DNA of 64,000 bases from Streptomyces hygroscopicus subsp. hygroscopicus (GTDB lineage: Bacteria > Actinomycetota > Actinomycetes > Streptomycetales > Streptomycetaceae): contig NZ_BSSM01000007.1 of the NCBI RefSeq assembly GCF_030269125.1, positions 1 through 64,000 on the forward strand. Reading direction: 5' to 3'. Positions 15,954-26,538 of the stretch are shown one piece after another. Numbering within the stretch: position 1 is the first letter of the stretch; every line of letters starts with the position of its first letter. A model generated the notes under the pieces. That model ran no database searches. It saw nothing but the letters and a program-made list of their open reading frames with translations, and was not told the DNA's origin. A program made the translations under genes and the position numbers.

Positions 15954-17342
15954 ATGGCCCGTGAGAGAAACGTCGCCCTTGCCGCGCTCCTGCGCGAAGC
16001 GGGCTGGTCCCAGCCCCAAGCAGCCGCCGCGGTCGCTCGCGTTGCCGCGGAGAGCGGTGTACGCGAACTGGAGGCTATTTCCCGCTCCCACATCGCCATG
16101 TGGGTCCAGGGCACGAAGCCCAGTGGACGAGCGCCTCATATCCTGCGTGAGACGCTGTCCCGCAGGCTCGGCCGACGCCTCACCCTCGCTGACCTCGGAC
16201 TGGAAGATGGGCCGACAGGATCCACTGACAGTAGTTCTGACTGGAGCGTCGACCCTCTGACCGTGCTGGCCGAGCTGGGAAGCGACGATCTGGACATGCA
16301 CCGACGCAAGCTGTTGGCTACCACCGTGTACTCGGCCGCCGGCCTCGTCCTGCCTGCCGCTCCATGGTGGGCAGCCGCCCCGGCCGCGGCGGCCTCGCGC
16401 CCTGCAGTCTCCTCCCGGCTGGTGACTCAGGCTGACATCGACGATGTCCGCAAACTGACCACCTTCTACTCCGCGAGGGACCAGCAGCGCGGTGGAGCCT
16501 CGGGGCGCTCGGCCCTGGCCGGCCATCTTCGCGACGAAGCGGTGCCGCTCCTGGGCAGCAGGTTCCGAACGGAACAGCACCGCCGGGATACGTACTCGGC
16601 CGTGGCAGAGATGACCTACCTCGCCGGCTGGATGGCCTTCGACGCCTCCGAGCATCGGACCGCCCAGCGCTACCTCACCCTCGCCGCACGCATTGCGGCC
16701 GAAGCCGCAGACGGACCGCTGGGCGGCCACATCCTGCGTGCCCTCGCCCATCAAGCAGTCGACCTCGGGCACCCACGCAGAGCGCTCGACCTGGCCGACG
16801 CCTCCATGTCCCGCACCCACTACGGCCAGGCCAGCTCGCGGGAGAAGGCCCTGCTCGCGGTAGTCCATGCCCGCGCCCTGGCCGCCGGCGGCGACCGCCG
16901 CGGCACTCTCGCGGCCATCAGTCGCGCGGAGAGGGACCTCGCACGTGCCGATAACGAGGATGCCCCCGACCGCGTCAGCTTCTTCCAGGAAGCCTCCCTC
17001 GCCCACGAGACCGCGTGTGCCTTGCGGGACCTGGGAAATCCTCTCGACGCGGAGTTGCATTTCCAGCGCAGCGTCGCCACCCGCCGGCGGCAGCAGTATG
17101 CCCGTACCCACAGTGTGACCCTCGGCTACCTCGGTGCTGTCCAGGTCCAGCAGGGACGCCTCGATGAGGCATGTGGTACCTGGGGACAAGCACTTGACGC
17201 CATGGCTGGCGTCCAGTCCGGCCGCGCCCGCGACGTCATCGTCCGCATGCAGAGCGACCTCTCGCCTGTGCGGCAACGTGGTGGCCGCCACGTCGCCGAA
17301 CTGGACCGCCGGGCGCGGGAAATGCTGCGCGCCATAGGCTGA
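15954..17342 (+). CDS. HTH plus TPR-like transcriptional regulator
   Basis: 462 residues. The N-terminal 75 residues are a helix-turn-helix (LAALLREAGWSQPQAAAAV, then SRSHIAMWVQGTKPSGRAP). A linker with a hydrophobic Ala-rich patch (YSAAGLVLPAAPWW) and a long TPR-like helical C-terminus follow (YLAGWMAFDASEHRTAQRY, ALAHQAVDLGHPRRALDLA). This architecture is common in Streptomyces regulators of antibiotic and developmental genes. ATG at 15954 has GAGGGG upstream; an in-frame GTG at 15810 without a good ribosome site is less likely. It is divergent from the conservon operon. Confidence 0.8.
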   Translation: MARERNVALAALLREAGWSQPQAAAAVARVAAESGVRELEAISRSHIAMWVQGTKPSGRAPHILRETLSRRLGRRLTLADLGLEDGPTGSTDSSSDWSVDPLTVLAELGSDDLDMHRRKLLATTVYSAAGLVLPAAPWWAAAPAAAASRPAVSSRLVTQADIDDVRKLTTFYSARDQQRGGASGRSALAGHLRDEAVPLLGSRFRTEQHRRDTYSAVAEMTYLAGWMAFDASEHRTAQRYLTLAARIAAEAADGPLGGHILRALAHQAVDLGHPRRALDLADASMSRTHYGQASSREKALLAVVHARALAAGGDRRGTLAAISRAERDLARADNEDAPDRVSFFQEASLAHETACALRDLGNPLDAELHFQRSVATRRRQQYARTHSVTLGYLGAVQVQQGRLDEACGTWGQALDAMAGVQSGRARDVIVRMQSDLSPVRQRGGRHVAELDRRAREMLRAIG

Positions 17343-17414
17343 CCACAGGGCACGTCCGCAGCTATTGACGGCAGCTGCTGAACACGCGACCCCGTTAGAG
17401 AGGAACGAGCGCCG

Positions 17415-17915
17415 ATGGCAACGTACGAGGTCGAATCGATCGCAACGGTGGTCGGGGGCCACACCCGCGTTCAGGACGATTACCAGGGCGGAGTCGAGTC
17501 GGTCATCCGACTCAACGAGGCGTACCCCCTTGAGACGCTGCAGGGAATCGAAGAGTTTTCCCACCTGACGGTGACCTGGCTCTTCCACCTGGCGCGACCG
17601 GAAGACGTCCAGCTCCACGCACGCAGCCCCCGCGGGAATCCGGACTGGCCGTCCACCGGTACCTTCGTCCACCGCAACCATCGGCGTCCCAATCAACTGG
17701 CGATCAGCTACCCGCGGCTGCTCGAGGTCGAGGGACGGGACCTGTTGGTCACCGATCTCGATGCTGTAGACGGAACGCCCGTGATCGACTTGGCACCGTA
17801 CTTCGAACAGATGGGGCCTCGTGGCCCGATCCGTCAGCCCGCCTGGCCCGGCGAGATGCTCGAACCGAATTACTGGGCGAAGGCAAGCGAACGGCCCTCG
17901 GAGCGCCCTGTGTGA
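17415..17915 (+). CDS. TrmO/TsaA-like tRNA methyltransferase-family protein
   Basis: 166 residues. The family core is present: FSHLTVTWLFHLA, the HRRPNQLAISYPRLLEVEG stretch and LDAVDGTPVIDLAPY, as in the TrmO/TsaA beta-barrel methyltransferases that use SAM to make N6-methyl-threonylcarbamoyl-A37 in tRNA. Some relatives act on other substrates, so the target is not certain. GAGAGGAACGAGC precedes the ATG. Confidence 0.75.
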   Translation: MATYEVESIATVVGGHTRVQDDYQGGVESVIRLNEAYPLETLQGIEEFSHLTVTWLFHLARPEDVQLHARSPRGNPDWPSTGTFVHRNHRRPNQLAISYPRLLEVEGRDLLVTDLDAVDGTPVIDLAPYFEQMGPRGPIRQPAWPGEMLEPNYWAKASERPSERPV

Positions 17916-17977
17916 CAGAAGCGACTGAGCTGCCCGGCTTGCCATTTGCATCGTCGGCAACCAACTGGAGGTCTGGC

Positions 17978-18487
17978 TCAAGCTGCAGCCCTCGCGTCTC
18001 GGAACTCACACCACGTCTCCTCGCCGTTGCTCTCCCATGCGTCTGAGATCGCATCGACCAGCCGGATCCCGCGCCCCGATTCGCCGTCGGGTCCGGCTTC
18101 CTTGAGCACAGCGGGCGCCGGGTTGTGGTCGGTTACCGAGACACGCACCACGTCGACGGCCACCGTGATGCGGAGCACGACTTCGCCCTCACCGTGGACC
18201 ATGGCGTTGGTGACCAGCTCCGAAACGGCCAGTACGACGAGCCCCGCCACCGGCTCCGAAACACGGCACCGCCGCAGGAACGCCCTGGCTATGCGCCGCA
18301 TCTCCTCGACCTTCGCAAGGTCGGGGAGAAGGGCCGCCTGACAGGCATGGGATGCCGCCGGTACCTCTGCCCTCGCCCATGCGCCGGCCTCATCTTCTTG
18401 AACCGGCCTGACGCATGACGCGCCTGCTGTAGCCGCACAGCTGCGGATGCCCCCGCCGGGCGGGGCCGCCTCTTGGAGCCTGGTCAT
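17978..18487 (-). CDS. RsbW-like ATP-binding anti-sigma/serine kinase
   Basis: 169 residues, with the ATPase domain from about residue 50. The N box is AVSELVTNAMVHG, the G1 box VTDHNPAP, and SGRGIRLVDAISD is the G2 region. Small HATPase proteins of this type in Streptomyces act as anti-sigma factors or kinases of anti-anti-sigma factors. No partner gene is adjacent. It is convergent with the TrmO-like gene and divergent from the HTH/TPR regulator at 18547. Confidence 0.85.
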   Translation of the reverse strand: MTRLQEAAPPGGGIRSCAATAGASCVRPVQEDEAGAWARAEVPAASHACQAALLPDLAKVEEMRRIARAFLRRCRVSEPVAGLVVLAVSELVTNAMVHGEGEVVLRITVAVDVVRVSVTDHNPAPAVLKEAGPDGESGRGIRLVDAISDAWESNGEETWCEFRDARAAA

Positions 18488-18546
18488 GTGGACTATGGCA
18501 CCGTGCGGCGACGCCGTCGACCAGGGGAATCCAGAGGGGGAAAATC

Positions 18547-19860
18547 ATGTCAAGGGGGAAACTGAAGGGGGGAATTGAGGCCATGATTGGATTCCGCCCA
18601 CCGACAGAGGTCACACTCATGCCAGACCCGTTCGCCGACCTGCTCCTCCGGCTTCGGCAGGAGGCGGGCCGGACACAGGAGGAGCAGGCGGAGGCGATCA
18701 ACGCTGTCTCCGGCCGGGACACCATGACCCGCCGAGAAATCAGCCGTTATGAGAACTTCGAGAACATTCCTACCAACCACACAATCGGCCACATCGCGGC
18801 GGCCTGCGGTGTCCCCTTCGAGGAACTACAGCGAGAGGCCAAGGCCGCCCGCGCTCGGAAGAGAAAGGGGCATGCCGATACAGGGGAGGACCAAGACGCC
18901 GTGAAGCGTCGCACGCTCCTGGGCAGCGCCACTATCGGCGTGAGCGTGGCCGCCGAGCCCTGGGGGCGCCTCGCCTTCGCCCTCAGCAAGGGGACCAAGA
19001 TCGATTCGCCCACCGCCGCCGCGCTCATCGACCGAGCCGCTGAACTGCACGTCCAGGAACTCAACCTCAGCGCTCGGCGGCTACAAAAAACGGTCGAGTC
19101 GCATCTTGACGCGATCACTGCGGCCCTGCCTCGTGCAGGCGAACACGAAGGCGCTCTCACCATCGCCGCCGGAGAAACCGCCGCTCTGGCCGGTTGGGTG
19201 GCCTGGGACCTGGGGGAGCACGACAAAGCCAACGCCTACTACAAAGTCACGTCGCAGTGCGCGGCGGCTGCCGGGCACCCTCCACTCCGAGCCCTGGCCC
19301 TGACCTACAGCAGCTACGGCGCTTTGACGCCAAAGGCGAAGATGGAGTTGCTCTCCCAAGCCGCCAACGACGTACGAGGCCACGGCAACGCTACTGCTGC
19401 CGCCTGGGTTTTCGGGAGACGCGCGGAAGAAGCTGCGGCGGCCGGCGACGAGGCGGGGGCGCTCCGGGCGTTGGACCGAGCGCGCTTCGCCTACGATTTC
19501 GCGGACCACACCAGCGAGCAGGCATGGGTCAGGTTCGTGACCCCGTACCGCATGGATTCGTTGGCCCTATCCGTGTACGGCCAGCTGAGGCGTCCCGAGC
19601 TCACGTCCACAGCTGACACCGCGGTCGACCGCCTCGGAGACGGACTACCGGACGGGGGCGTCGTGGTCCTCGGTGATCTCGCTTCGGCCCTACTGCGCGG
19701 GGGTGACGTCGATCAAGGGGTGTACGTGTCACGTCAGTTCATCGCAGCTGCAGAGGCCAAGCCCAACACGATGGGCAAGGAGCGCGCATCGACTATCGCC
19801 TCGTCGCTCCCTGACAGTGAGCAGGAACTCGGCCGCCATCTACGGAAGTTCGCATCCTGA
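18547..19860 (+). CDS. XRE-type HTH plus TPR-like regulator
   Basis: 437 residues from the first ATG, which has the strongest ribosome site (GAGGGGG, 6 bases). A second ATG at 18619 (MPDPFADLLLRLRQEAG) has AGAGG and begins exactly at the HTH domain, so it may be the true start. The XRE domain is followed by a KRR twin-basic stretch with a hydrophobic patch and then TPR-like repeats (AALAGWVAWDLGEHDKANAYY, AEEAAAAGDEAGALRALD). It is similar in design to the regulator at 15954 but not closely similar in sequence. Confidence 0.8.
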   Translation: MSRGKLKGGIEAMIGFRPPTEVTLMPDPFADLLLRLRQEAGRTQEEQAEAINAVSGRDTMTRREISRYENFENIPTNHTIGHIAAACGVPFEELQREAKAARARKRKGHADTGEDQDAVKRRTLLGSATIGVSVAAEPWGRLAFALSKGTKIDSPTAAALIDRAAELHVQELNLSARRLQKTVESHLDAITAALPRAGEHEGALTIAAGETAALAGWVAWDLGEHDKANAYYKVTSQCAAAAGHPPLRALALTYSSYGALTPKAKMELLSQAANDVRGHGNATAAAWVFGRRAEEAAAAGDEAGALRALDRARFAYDFADHTSEQAWVRFVTPYRMDSLALSVYGQLRRPELTSTADTAVDRLGDGLPDGGVVVLGDLASALLRGGDVDQGVYVSRQFIAAAEAKPNTMGKERASTIASSLPDSEQELGRHLRKFAS

Positions 19861-19934
19861 GACCCCACACGCAGTAGGCGGGTAAGCCCAGGACGCGAGC
19901 GCCGTCGTATGGGCGGCCCGGCGCTCCGCAGAAC

Positions 19935-20255
19935 CTATGCTGTCTCCTCGATAACCCAGGACAGGTACGCCTCCGACCCGCCGGTCACGGGCAGCGTGAT
20001 CCACTGGGGTACGTCGTAGGGGTGCTTCTCGTGCAGCCACGCCTCCAGTGCAGGGAGACGGTCCGTCGTAGTCATGTACGAGATCCGCCACTCCTGCGCC
20101 GTCTCGACCTTCCCCTTCCACCAGTAGAAGGCTGTGATCGGCGCATCAATGTGAACGCCCGCTGCCAGCTTGCTCTCGACCGCGCCACGGGCCAACGCCT
20201 TCGCCTGATCCTCGTTGTCGCTGGTCGTCTGCGCGATCACAATCTCGTTGGCCAT
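19935..20255 (-). CDS. cutA: CutA-like divalent-ion tolerance protein
   Basis: 106 residues, full family length. Diagnostic segments are IVIAQTTSDNEDQAKALAR, AFYWWKGKVETAQEW and the C-terminal YDVPQWITLPVTGGSEAYL. CutA forms trimers with a PII-like fold; its role in metal tolerance is not well defined. GAGAGG precedes the ATG. It stands alone, facing the XRE regulator. Confidence 0.9.
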   Translation of the reverse strand: MANEIVIAQTTSDNEDQAKALARGAVESKLAAGVHIDAPITAFYWWKGKVETAQEWRISYMTTTDRLPALEAWLHEKHPYDVPQWITLPVTGGSEAYLSWVIEETA

Positions 20256-20508
20256 GCAATTACCTCTCCAGTTCAGTTACCGCGACTCTACCGAGCCGTC
20301 AAGGGCACACGTCACGCTGCTGAAACAGCATCATCCCGGCCCGTGCCGGACCATCCGCTAAACAGAGCGGCGTGATCATGCGGGTCACCGAGCCATCGAG
20401 GCGGCGACGCCCCTGTCCGAGGACGGTCACGGGTAGTTGCGGCATCGAAAGCGGAACCCCGCAATTAGGGGGGGCACAGAGCCGCGGGCACACCCGAGTG
20501 CGTGACCT

Positions 20509-20844
20509 GTGAACGTCGACCGCACGACGGCCCGTCCGCTACTGATGGACTTCAAGTGGGTCCCCGTCCTGCCGTCGGAGTGGGATCTTGACTCTATGGC
20601 CGCGGAGATGACGACGGCTGACGCGGCCACCGAGACCGAGTACGCCCAGTTTCGCGAGACGTACGGCACGGACGTCACCGAGGTGCGAAGGATACGAGTT
20701 CCTACTCGCGAGTTGCGCATGGCGACCTACAAAGCCCCGTATGAGGCCACGCGACCGAGTGGCAAGCAGAGGCTCAGTACTGTGTCGACTGCCTGCATGG
20801 CCGTGCAGCGCCGTGACCCTGGAACTGGAGAGGGATCCATGTAA
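20509..20844 (+). CDS. hypothetical protein
   Basis: 111 residues with no recognised domain. The N-terminal part (LLMDFKWVPVLPSEWDLDSM) reads like real protein, while the last 30 residues are low-complexity. The gene is short and isolated, and the start is a GTG or later codon without a strong ribosome site. It may be a remnant in the accessory region next to the integrase. Confidence 0.35.
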   Translation: MNVDRTTARPLLMDFKWVPVLPSEWDLDSMAAEMTTADAATETEYAQFRETYGTDVTEVRRIRVPTRELRMATYKAPYEATRPSGKQRLSTVSTACMAVQRRDPGTGEGSM

Positions 20845-21805
20845 CCCTCACGAACACTCTGACACTCAGATGTTGTAGCTCTTCAGTTTCACTTCGCTCC
20901 CCAATTGCCTGCGCCCTCCACTGGTATGTCTGCAGCGTAGCCGGCGACCTCCGCCGCCTTCTTTTCGGAGGCTGTCGGCCGCTCGTCCGGGCTGGTCCCT
21001 AGCATCGTGCACATCGACATCACGGTGCGACCGAGTCAGGTGAAGGAGGAGCACGCCTTGCCCTTCTGCTCCGACGGAACGCCCCCTGCGTCTTTCGGTT
21101 GGCCTTCCCGCGGCTCGGCATTCGCCCACGGCAGACGAGAAATAGCCCCGAAGGACTGGAACCTCCTCTGGGAATATGTCAACGTACAACGTCCCGGAAA
21201 ATACCAGGTCAGCGGCGGGATTCAGGATTCCAGGCCGACCTGCATGTCGGCCATGACGACATCCGACACCTCGCGCTGCTCGGCCTCATCGCGGAGGCCC
21301 CGACCCAAGGAGCACCCCTGTCGAATGCCGCTCTCCGATCGGTCCGATTCAACGCCCCCATCTGCTCGACACTCGGCGCCCTGAACGTATGGACCACATC
21401 GGAGCGAGAGGATTGCGCCGCTCCTCCCCGGCGCTGTGCCTCTGTGTTTGTGCGACCGCGTTGACAACGGACTCGGGGTGTTCGCGACGGACGGCGCGGC
21501 CTCGTTCTCCGATCGCGCGGACTGGCCCCCTGTGTTTCGTTCGTTGCAGTCGTCCGTGACTTGCCCTGCGGGGCGCAACATAGACCACGATCGCCGGTTG
21601 GCCAAACCGGCGATCGTGACGACCATTGAGGTGTTCTCAGCGGCTGTGCTTGGCGGTGGAGCCGTTCGGACACCATGGCCCTTCATGTCGGCGACCAGTA
21701 GTCCCCGTAACTGACAGAGTTCGGCTATCAGTTGCGGCGGAGTGGTGCAAGTCGAGCACTGCTGCTTGGGCCGCCAACATATCTGGAACATCCGAGGAAA
21801 CATCA
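20845..21805. other. about 960 bp without a confident gene, possible decayed coding sequence
   Basis: Base composition here is more even than in the flanks. Short protein-like runs occur on the plus strand in more than one frame (for example FQADLHVGHDDIRHLALLGL at about 21230-21290), but no frame is open over a credible gene length with a start and ribosome site. The 3' part holds a long perfect hairpin (21586-21618). It precedes the excisionase-integrase pair, where decayed mobile-element sequence and control sites are common. Confidence 0.4.
21586..21618. repeat. 33-bp perfect hairpin (14-bp arms, 5-base loop)
   Basis: CACGATCGCCGGTT, loop GGCCA, then its exact complement. No T-run follows on either strand. 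It may be a terminator of the T-less type common in Streptomyces, or a site used by the mobile element, about 190 bp before the excisionase gene. Confidence 0.6.
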
Positions 21806-22009
21806 ATGGCTCGTCCACCTGCGCTCAAGCTCGCCGAGGTCCTAGCGGAAATAAGGATGAGCCCGTCGGCTTTCTATCGCCTGCGCGCTCGCGGTCAGGC
21901 ACCCCGAATGATCAAGCTGCCCAATGGTGAACTGCGCTGCCGCCGCGCCGATCTGGATGCGTGGTGGGATGCGTGTGAAAGGGATACCCTGGATGGCGAT
22001 GAGTTATAA
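21806..22009 (+). CDS. excisionase-like HTH protein (MerR/AlpA-type winged helix)
   Basis: 67 residues with a small winged HTH: LAEVLAEIRMSPSAFYRLRA, then KLPNGELRCRRADLDAWWD. This is the usual form of excisionase/AlpA proteins paired with actinobacterial integrases. It overlaps the integrase start by 17 bp, so the two are coupled. Such proteins bind near attachment sites and favour excision. GAGGAAACATCA precedes the ATG. Confidence 0.85.
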   Translation: MARPPALKLAEVLAEIRMSPSAFYRLRARGQAPRMIKLPNGELRCRRADLDAWWDACERDTLDGDEL

Positions 22010-23387
22010 CGTCCGCTTCTGGGAGATACGTGAGCGCCCCGACCGGCGCAAGCCTTTCCAGATTCGGTGGACGGTTAACGGGCGAGAGAAGTCTGAATCC
22101 TTCATCGCGTTCGCGCTTGCTGACAGCCGGCGTGCGAAGCTGATGACAGCCGCGCGCGAGGGTGAGCCGTTTGACGAGCACACAGGTCTGCCAGCATCCG
22201 AGTTGCGGGCCATCAAGCAGCGCACTACGTGGTACGACCTGGTGCACGAATACATCGAGCAAAGATGGGAGCGCACGCCAGGGAACACCCGCCGCACCCT
22301 GGCTGATGCCTTCGCTACGGTCACGCCCGCCCTGGTACGCCCCGGCGCAGCGTATTCCGATCCGCGGGTACTGCGGCGTGCCCTGTACTCGTGGGCATTC
22401 AACAAGAAAGCTTGGGAGTGCGAGCCCACCGAGGAGTGGCTCCATGCGCTGGACTGGATGAAGCGCAACTCGCTGCCGGTCAGCGTCCTCGCGGAAGCCG
22501 ACGTTTTGAGGCGGGCCCTCGATGCGATGTGCCGCAAGCTGGACGGCAAGGCGGCTGCGGCTAAAACAGCCCGACGCAAGAGGGCTGCGTTCAACGAAGC
22601 TCTCAACACTGCGGTGGAGAAGGGGTACTTCGCAGAGAACCCCCTCAAAGGGCTCCGGTGGCAAGCGCCAGCAGTCAGTGAGGAGGTGGATCCGGCCGCC
22701 GTTCCCAATCCGGCCCAGGTGCTTCGGTTGCTCGAGGCCGTTGCTCGCCAGCGGGGGCGGGGTCCTCATCTTGAAGCATTCTTCGGTTGCATGTACTTCG
22801 CGGCTATGCGGCCAGCAGAGGTCATCCACCTTCGGATCGAGCAATGCCACTTGCCAAAGACAGGGTGGGGCATGCTGAACCTCTCGGGCGGGGTCGTCAC
22901 GTCTGGCAAGGGGTGGACCGACGACGGTGAGGTGCACGAGGTGCACCCGCTCAAGCGTCGTGCGGCAAGCGCGACGCGGCCTGTTCCCATCCCGCCGCAG
23001 TTCGTACGCATGCTGCGTGCCCATGTGAATCGGTTCGACGTGGCACCTGACGGTCGACTTTTCCGGAACCAGGCTGGCAACTACGTGGACGCTGCCGCAT
23101 ACGGCATCACATGGGCGCGGGCCCGGGAATACGCCCTGACCCGTACTGAGCGCTCTTCTCGCCTGGCCAAGCGGCCTTACGATCTCCGTCACGCCGGGAT
23201 CTCGTTCTGGCTCTACTCCGGAGTGGACCCGGCCGAGTGCGCCCGCCGCGCCGGCCAGAGCATCGAGGTTCTCTTTCGCCACTACGCCAAGTTCCTTGAC
23301 GGCCTTCGAGAGCAGGCGAACCGTCTCATCGAGCAGTCCATGAACGAGTGGCAGCGCGTCAGTCAGGGTGACGTACTCGAGGGCTGA
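21993..23387 (+). CDS. int: tyrosine recombinase (phage/integrative-element integrase)
   Basis: 464 residues. The catalytic Arg lies in YFAAMRPAEVIHL, the HxxR-type box in RPYDLRHAGISFW, and the nucleophile Tyr in LFRHYAKFL near the C-terminus. The His/Trp before it is Gln (RRAGQS), as is seen in some actinobacterial integrases. The N-terminal half has the SAM-like core-binding domain. ATG at 21993 or 21999. The enzyme marks the right end of an integrated element whose left end lies outside the window. Confidence 0.92.
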   Translation: MAMSYNVRFWEIRERPDRRKPFQIRWTVNGREKSESFIAFALADSRRAKLMTAAREGEPFDEHTGLPASELRAIKQRTTWYDLVHEYIEQRWERTPGNTRRTLADAFATVTPALVRPGAAYSDPRVLRRALYSWAFNKKAWECEPTEEWLHALDWMKRNSLPVSVLAEADVLRRALDAMCRKLDGKAAAAKTARRKRAAFNEALNTAVEKGYFAENPLKGLRWQAPAVSEEVDPAAVPNPAQVLRLLEAVARQRGRGPHLEAFFGCMYFAAMRPAEVIHLRIEQCHLPKTGWGMLNLSGGVVTSGKGWTDDGEVHEVHPLKRRAASATRPVPIPPQFVRMLRAHVNRFDVAPDGRLFRNQAGNYVDAAAYGITWARAREYALTRTERSSRLAKRPYDLRHAGISFWLYSGVDPAECARRAGQSIEVLFRHYAKFLDGLREQANRLIEQSMNEWQRVSQGDVLEG

Positions 23388-23499
23388 TCCGGGGGTTCGG
23401 TCCGTGACTGGTCCGGAAGCACTGGTCAGGAGGGGTGCAGTCGTGGGAGGAATTGGGAGTTAGCGCGCAAGCCGGGCCCGGTCGAGAGCGGTTTGCGCG
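23388..23499. other. candidate attachment-site region next to the integrase
   Basis: The 112 bp between the integrase stop and the terminator contain no gene and no tRNA 3' end. A CGCGCAA / TTGCGCG inverted pair (23464-23470 and 23493-23499) flanks a CCGGGCCCGG palindrome (23472-23481). Integrases of this kind usually lie beside their att site, so attR is likely here, but the core cannot be identified without the other end. Confidence 0.3.
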
Positions 23500-23539
23500 A
23501 AGGGCGCCTGACGGGTGAAAACCCAGGTCAGGCGCCCTT
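23500..23539. terminator. bidirectional terminator between integrase and aldehyde dehydrogenase
   Basis: A 13-bp perfect stem (AAGGGCGCCTGAC and its complement) encloses a second small hairpin, GGGT-GAAA-ACCC, with a GNRA tetraloop. It sits between two converging genes and 10 bp from the dehydrogenase stop, as expected for a shared terminator. Confidence 0.75.
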
Positions 23540-23549
23540 TCGCAGGTGT

Positions 23550-25073
<1,524 letters not shown>

Positions 25074-25129
25074 CCTGGTGTGCCTCCCGGTGCAGCGCTG
25101 CCCGCCGTTGGGCAGCTCTCGGCGCGAGG

Positions 25130-26437
25130 CTAGGCGGGCGGACGTTGCAAGTACGTTGCGCCGCGGATTCGTTCCTGTGTCCGCGTGACCGGCACCGCCA
25201 ACTCGGTCTCCAGCGCCGCCAGCCGGGCCCGCACCGACGCCGTCGGCCGCACCGCCGCGAGCGCCCGCCACACCTCGATGTCGTCCTCCCCCCACGGAGC
25301 GTGCGCCCAGTCCGCCAGCAGGTCCGGATCGCGGTGCGTCACGAGTGCCGTCCGCAGACCCCGAGCGAGACGCTCCCGCAGCCGTACGATCGCCGGTGCT
25401 CCCGATCCGGGCAGCAGCGGGCCGGCGTACGCCTCGGCCGCCGCGGTGAGCGCCCCCGACGCCAGCCGCCGCTCCACCACGGTCGCGTCCGCGTCGACCG
25501 CGGCCGTCAAACGGTACGGTCGCGAGGCCAGCAGTCCGGGTCCCAACAGCCGCCGCAGCCGCGCCAGTTCCGCCCGCAACGTCACCGGGGTCACCGACTC
25601 GTCCGCGTACAGCGCGCACAGCAACGCGTCCCCCGTCAGTCCCTCGGGGTGCCGCGACAGCAGCAGCACGATCTCGCTGTGCCGACGGCTGAGCTTCACC
25701 CGCCGCTCCGGAAGCACGAGTTCGGCCTCGTCCCGGCCCAGCACGCGCAGCATCGGAGTGTCACCCGTCTGCGGTGCCGGCGCGAGCAGCGCCAACTGGG
25801 CCTCCGCGGCCCGTGCCACGGCCTGCACGAAACCCAGGCTGTGCGGGTGCGCCAGGCCGTCCCCGCCGGTGACGTCCACGGCGCCCAGCACCCGCCCGGT
25901 GCGCGGATCGTGCACCGGCGCGGCCACGCACGTCCAGGGGTGCACCCGCCGGGTGAAGTGCTCCGCCGCGAACACCTGCACCGGCCGGTCCAGCGCCACG
26001 GCGGTCCCCGGCGCGTTGGTGCCCACCGCGGCCTCCGACCAGCGCGCCCCGGGCACGAAGTTCATCGCGTCCGCCCGCCGCCGCGCCGCCGGATGCCCCT
26101 CGACCCACAGCAGCCTGCCCTGCGCGTCGCACACCGCGAGCAGCTGCTCCTCCTCCGCGGCGAACGTGCCCAGCAGCTCCCGGAACAACGGCATCAGCCG
26201 GGCCAGCGGATGCTCCGCCCGGTGGGCACCGAGGTCCCCGTCGGACAGCTCCACGGCCGCCGTGCCGTCCGGTACGACGCCGGCCCGCGCGCTGCGCCGC
26301 CACGACTCGGCCACCACCGACCGCACCGGGCGCGGCACCGCACCCATCGTGGTGAACGTCTCGTGCGCCCGGCGCAGCACCCGGACCCGCTCGGCGGGAT
26401 CGGCCCCCGGCTCCAGGGCCACCCACGAATCGGTCAA
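25130..26437 (-). CDS. GAF-domain transcriptional regulator of the aldehyde dehydrogenase
   Basis: 435 residues. The N-terminal half is AcoR/GAF-like (SWRRSARAGVVPDG, FVPGARWSEAAVGTNAPGTA, HPWTCVAAPVHDPRTGRVLG). The C-terminal part has a winged-helix-like region (LSRRHSEIVLLLSRHPEGL, LRAELARLRRLLG) instead of an AAA sigma-54 domain. The start appears to be TTG at 26435-26437 with a strong GGGGAGG 5 bases upstream; no ATG or GTG fits better. It lies immediately upstream of the dehydrogenase, whose expression it likely controls in response to aldehyde or alcohol. Confidence 0.8.
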   Translation of the reverse strand: MTDSWVALEPGADPAERVRVLRRAHETFTTMGAVPRPVRSVVAESWRRSARAGVVPDGTAAVELSDGDLGAHRAEHPLARLMPLFRELLGTFAAEEEQLLAVCDAQGRLLWVEGHPAARRRADAMNFVPGARWSEAAVGTNAPGTAVALDRPVQVFAAEHFTRRVHPWTCVAAPVHDPRTGRVLGAVDVTGGDGLAHPHSLGFVQAVARAAEAQLALLAPAPQTGDTPMLRVLGRDEAELVLPERRVKLSRRHSEIVLLLSRHPEGLTGDALLCALYADESVTPVTLRAELARLRRLLGPGLLASRPYRLTAAVDADATVVERRLASGALTAAAEAYAGPLLPGSGAPAIVRLRERLARGLRTALVTHRDPDLLADWAHAPWGEDDIEVWRALAAVRPTASVRARLAALETELAVPVTRTQERIRGATYLQRPPA

Positions 26438-26538
26438 CTCGGCCTCCCCGGACGTGTTGCGGCGTTGATCCGGCTGGGACCATCGTCACGTGCCCTGTCC
26501 GCGCAGACAACCGGTGTGCCGCCGGTTCGGGATCTGTG

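Noticed and set aside
15765..17981. Upstream part of a 902-codon minus-strand frame
   Set aside because: Only the last 163 codons (15273-15764) with their own ribosome site are credible; the rest is antisense to the HTH/TPR regulator and TrmO-like genes.
23388..23499. tRNA gene as integration site
   Set aside because: No acceptor stem, T-loop or 3' end pattern of a tRNA is visible between the integrase and the dehydrogenase.
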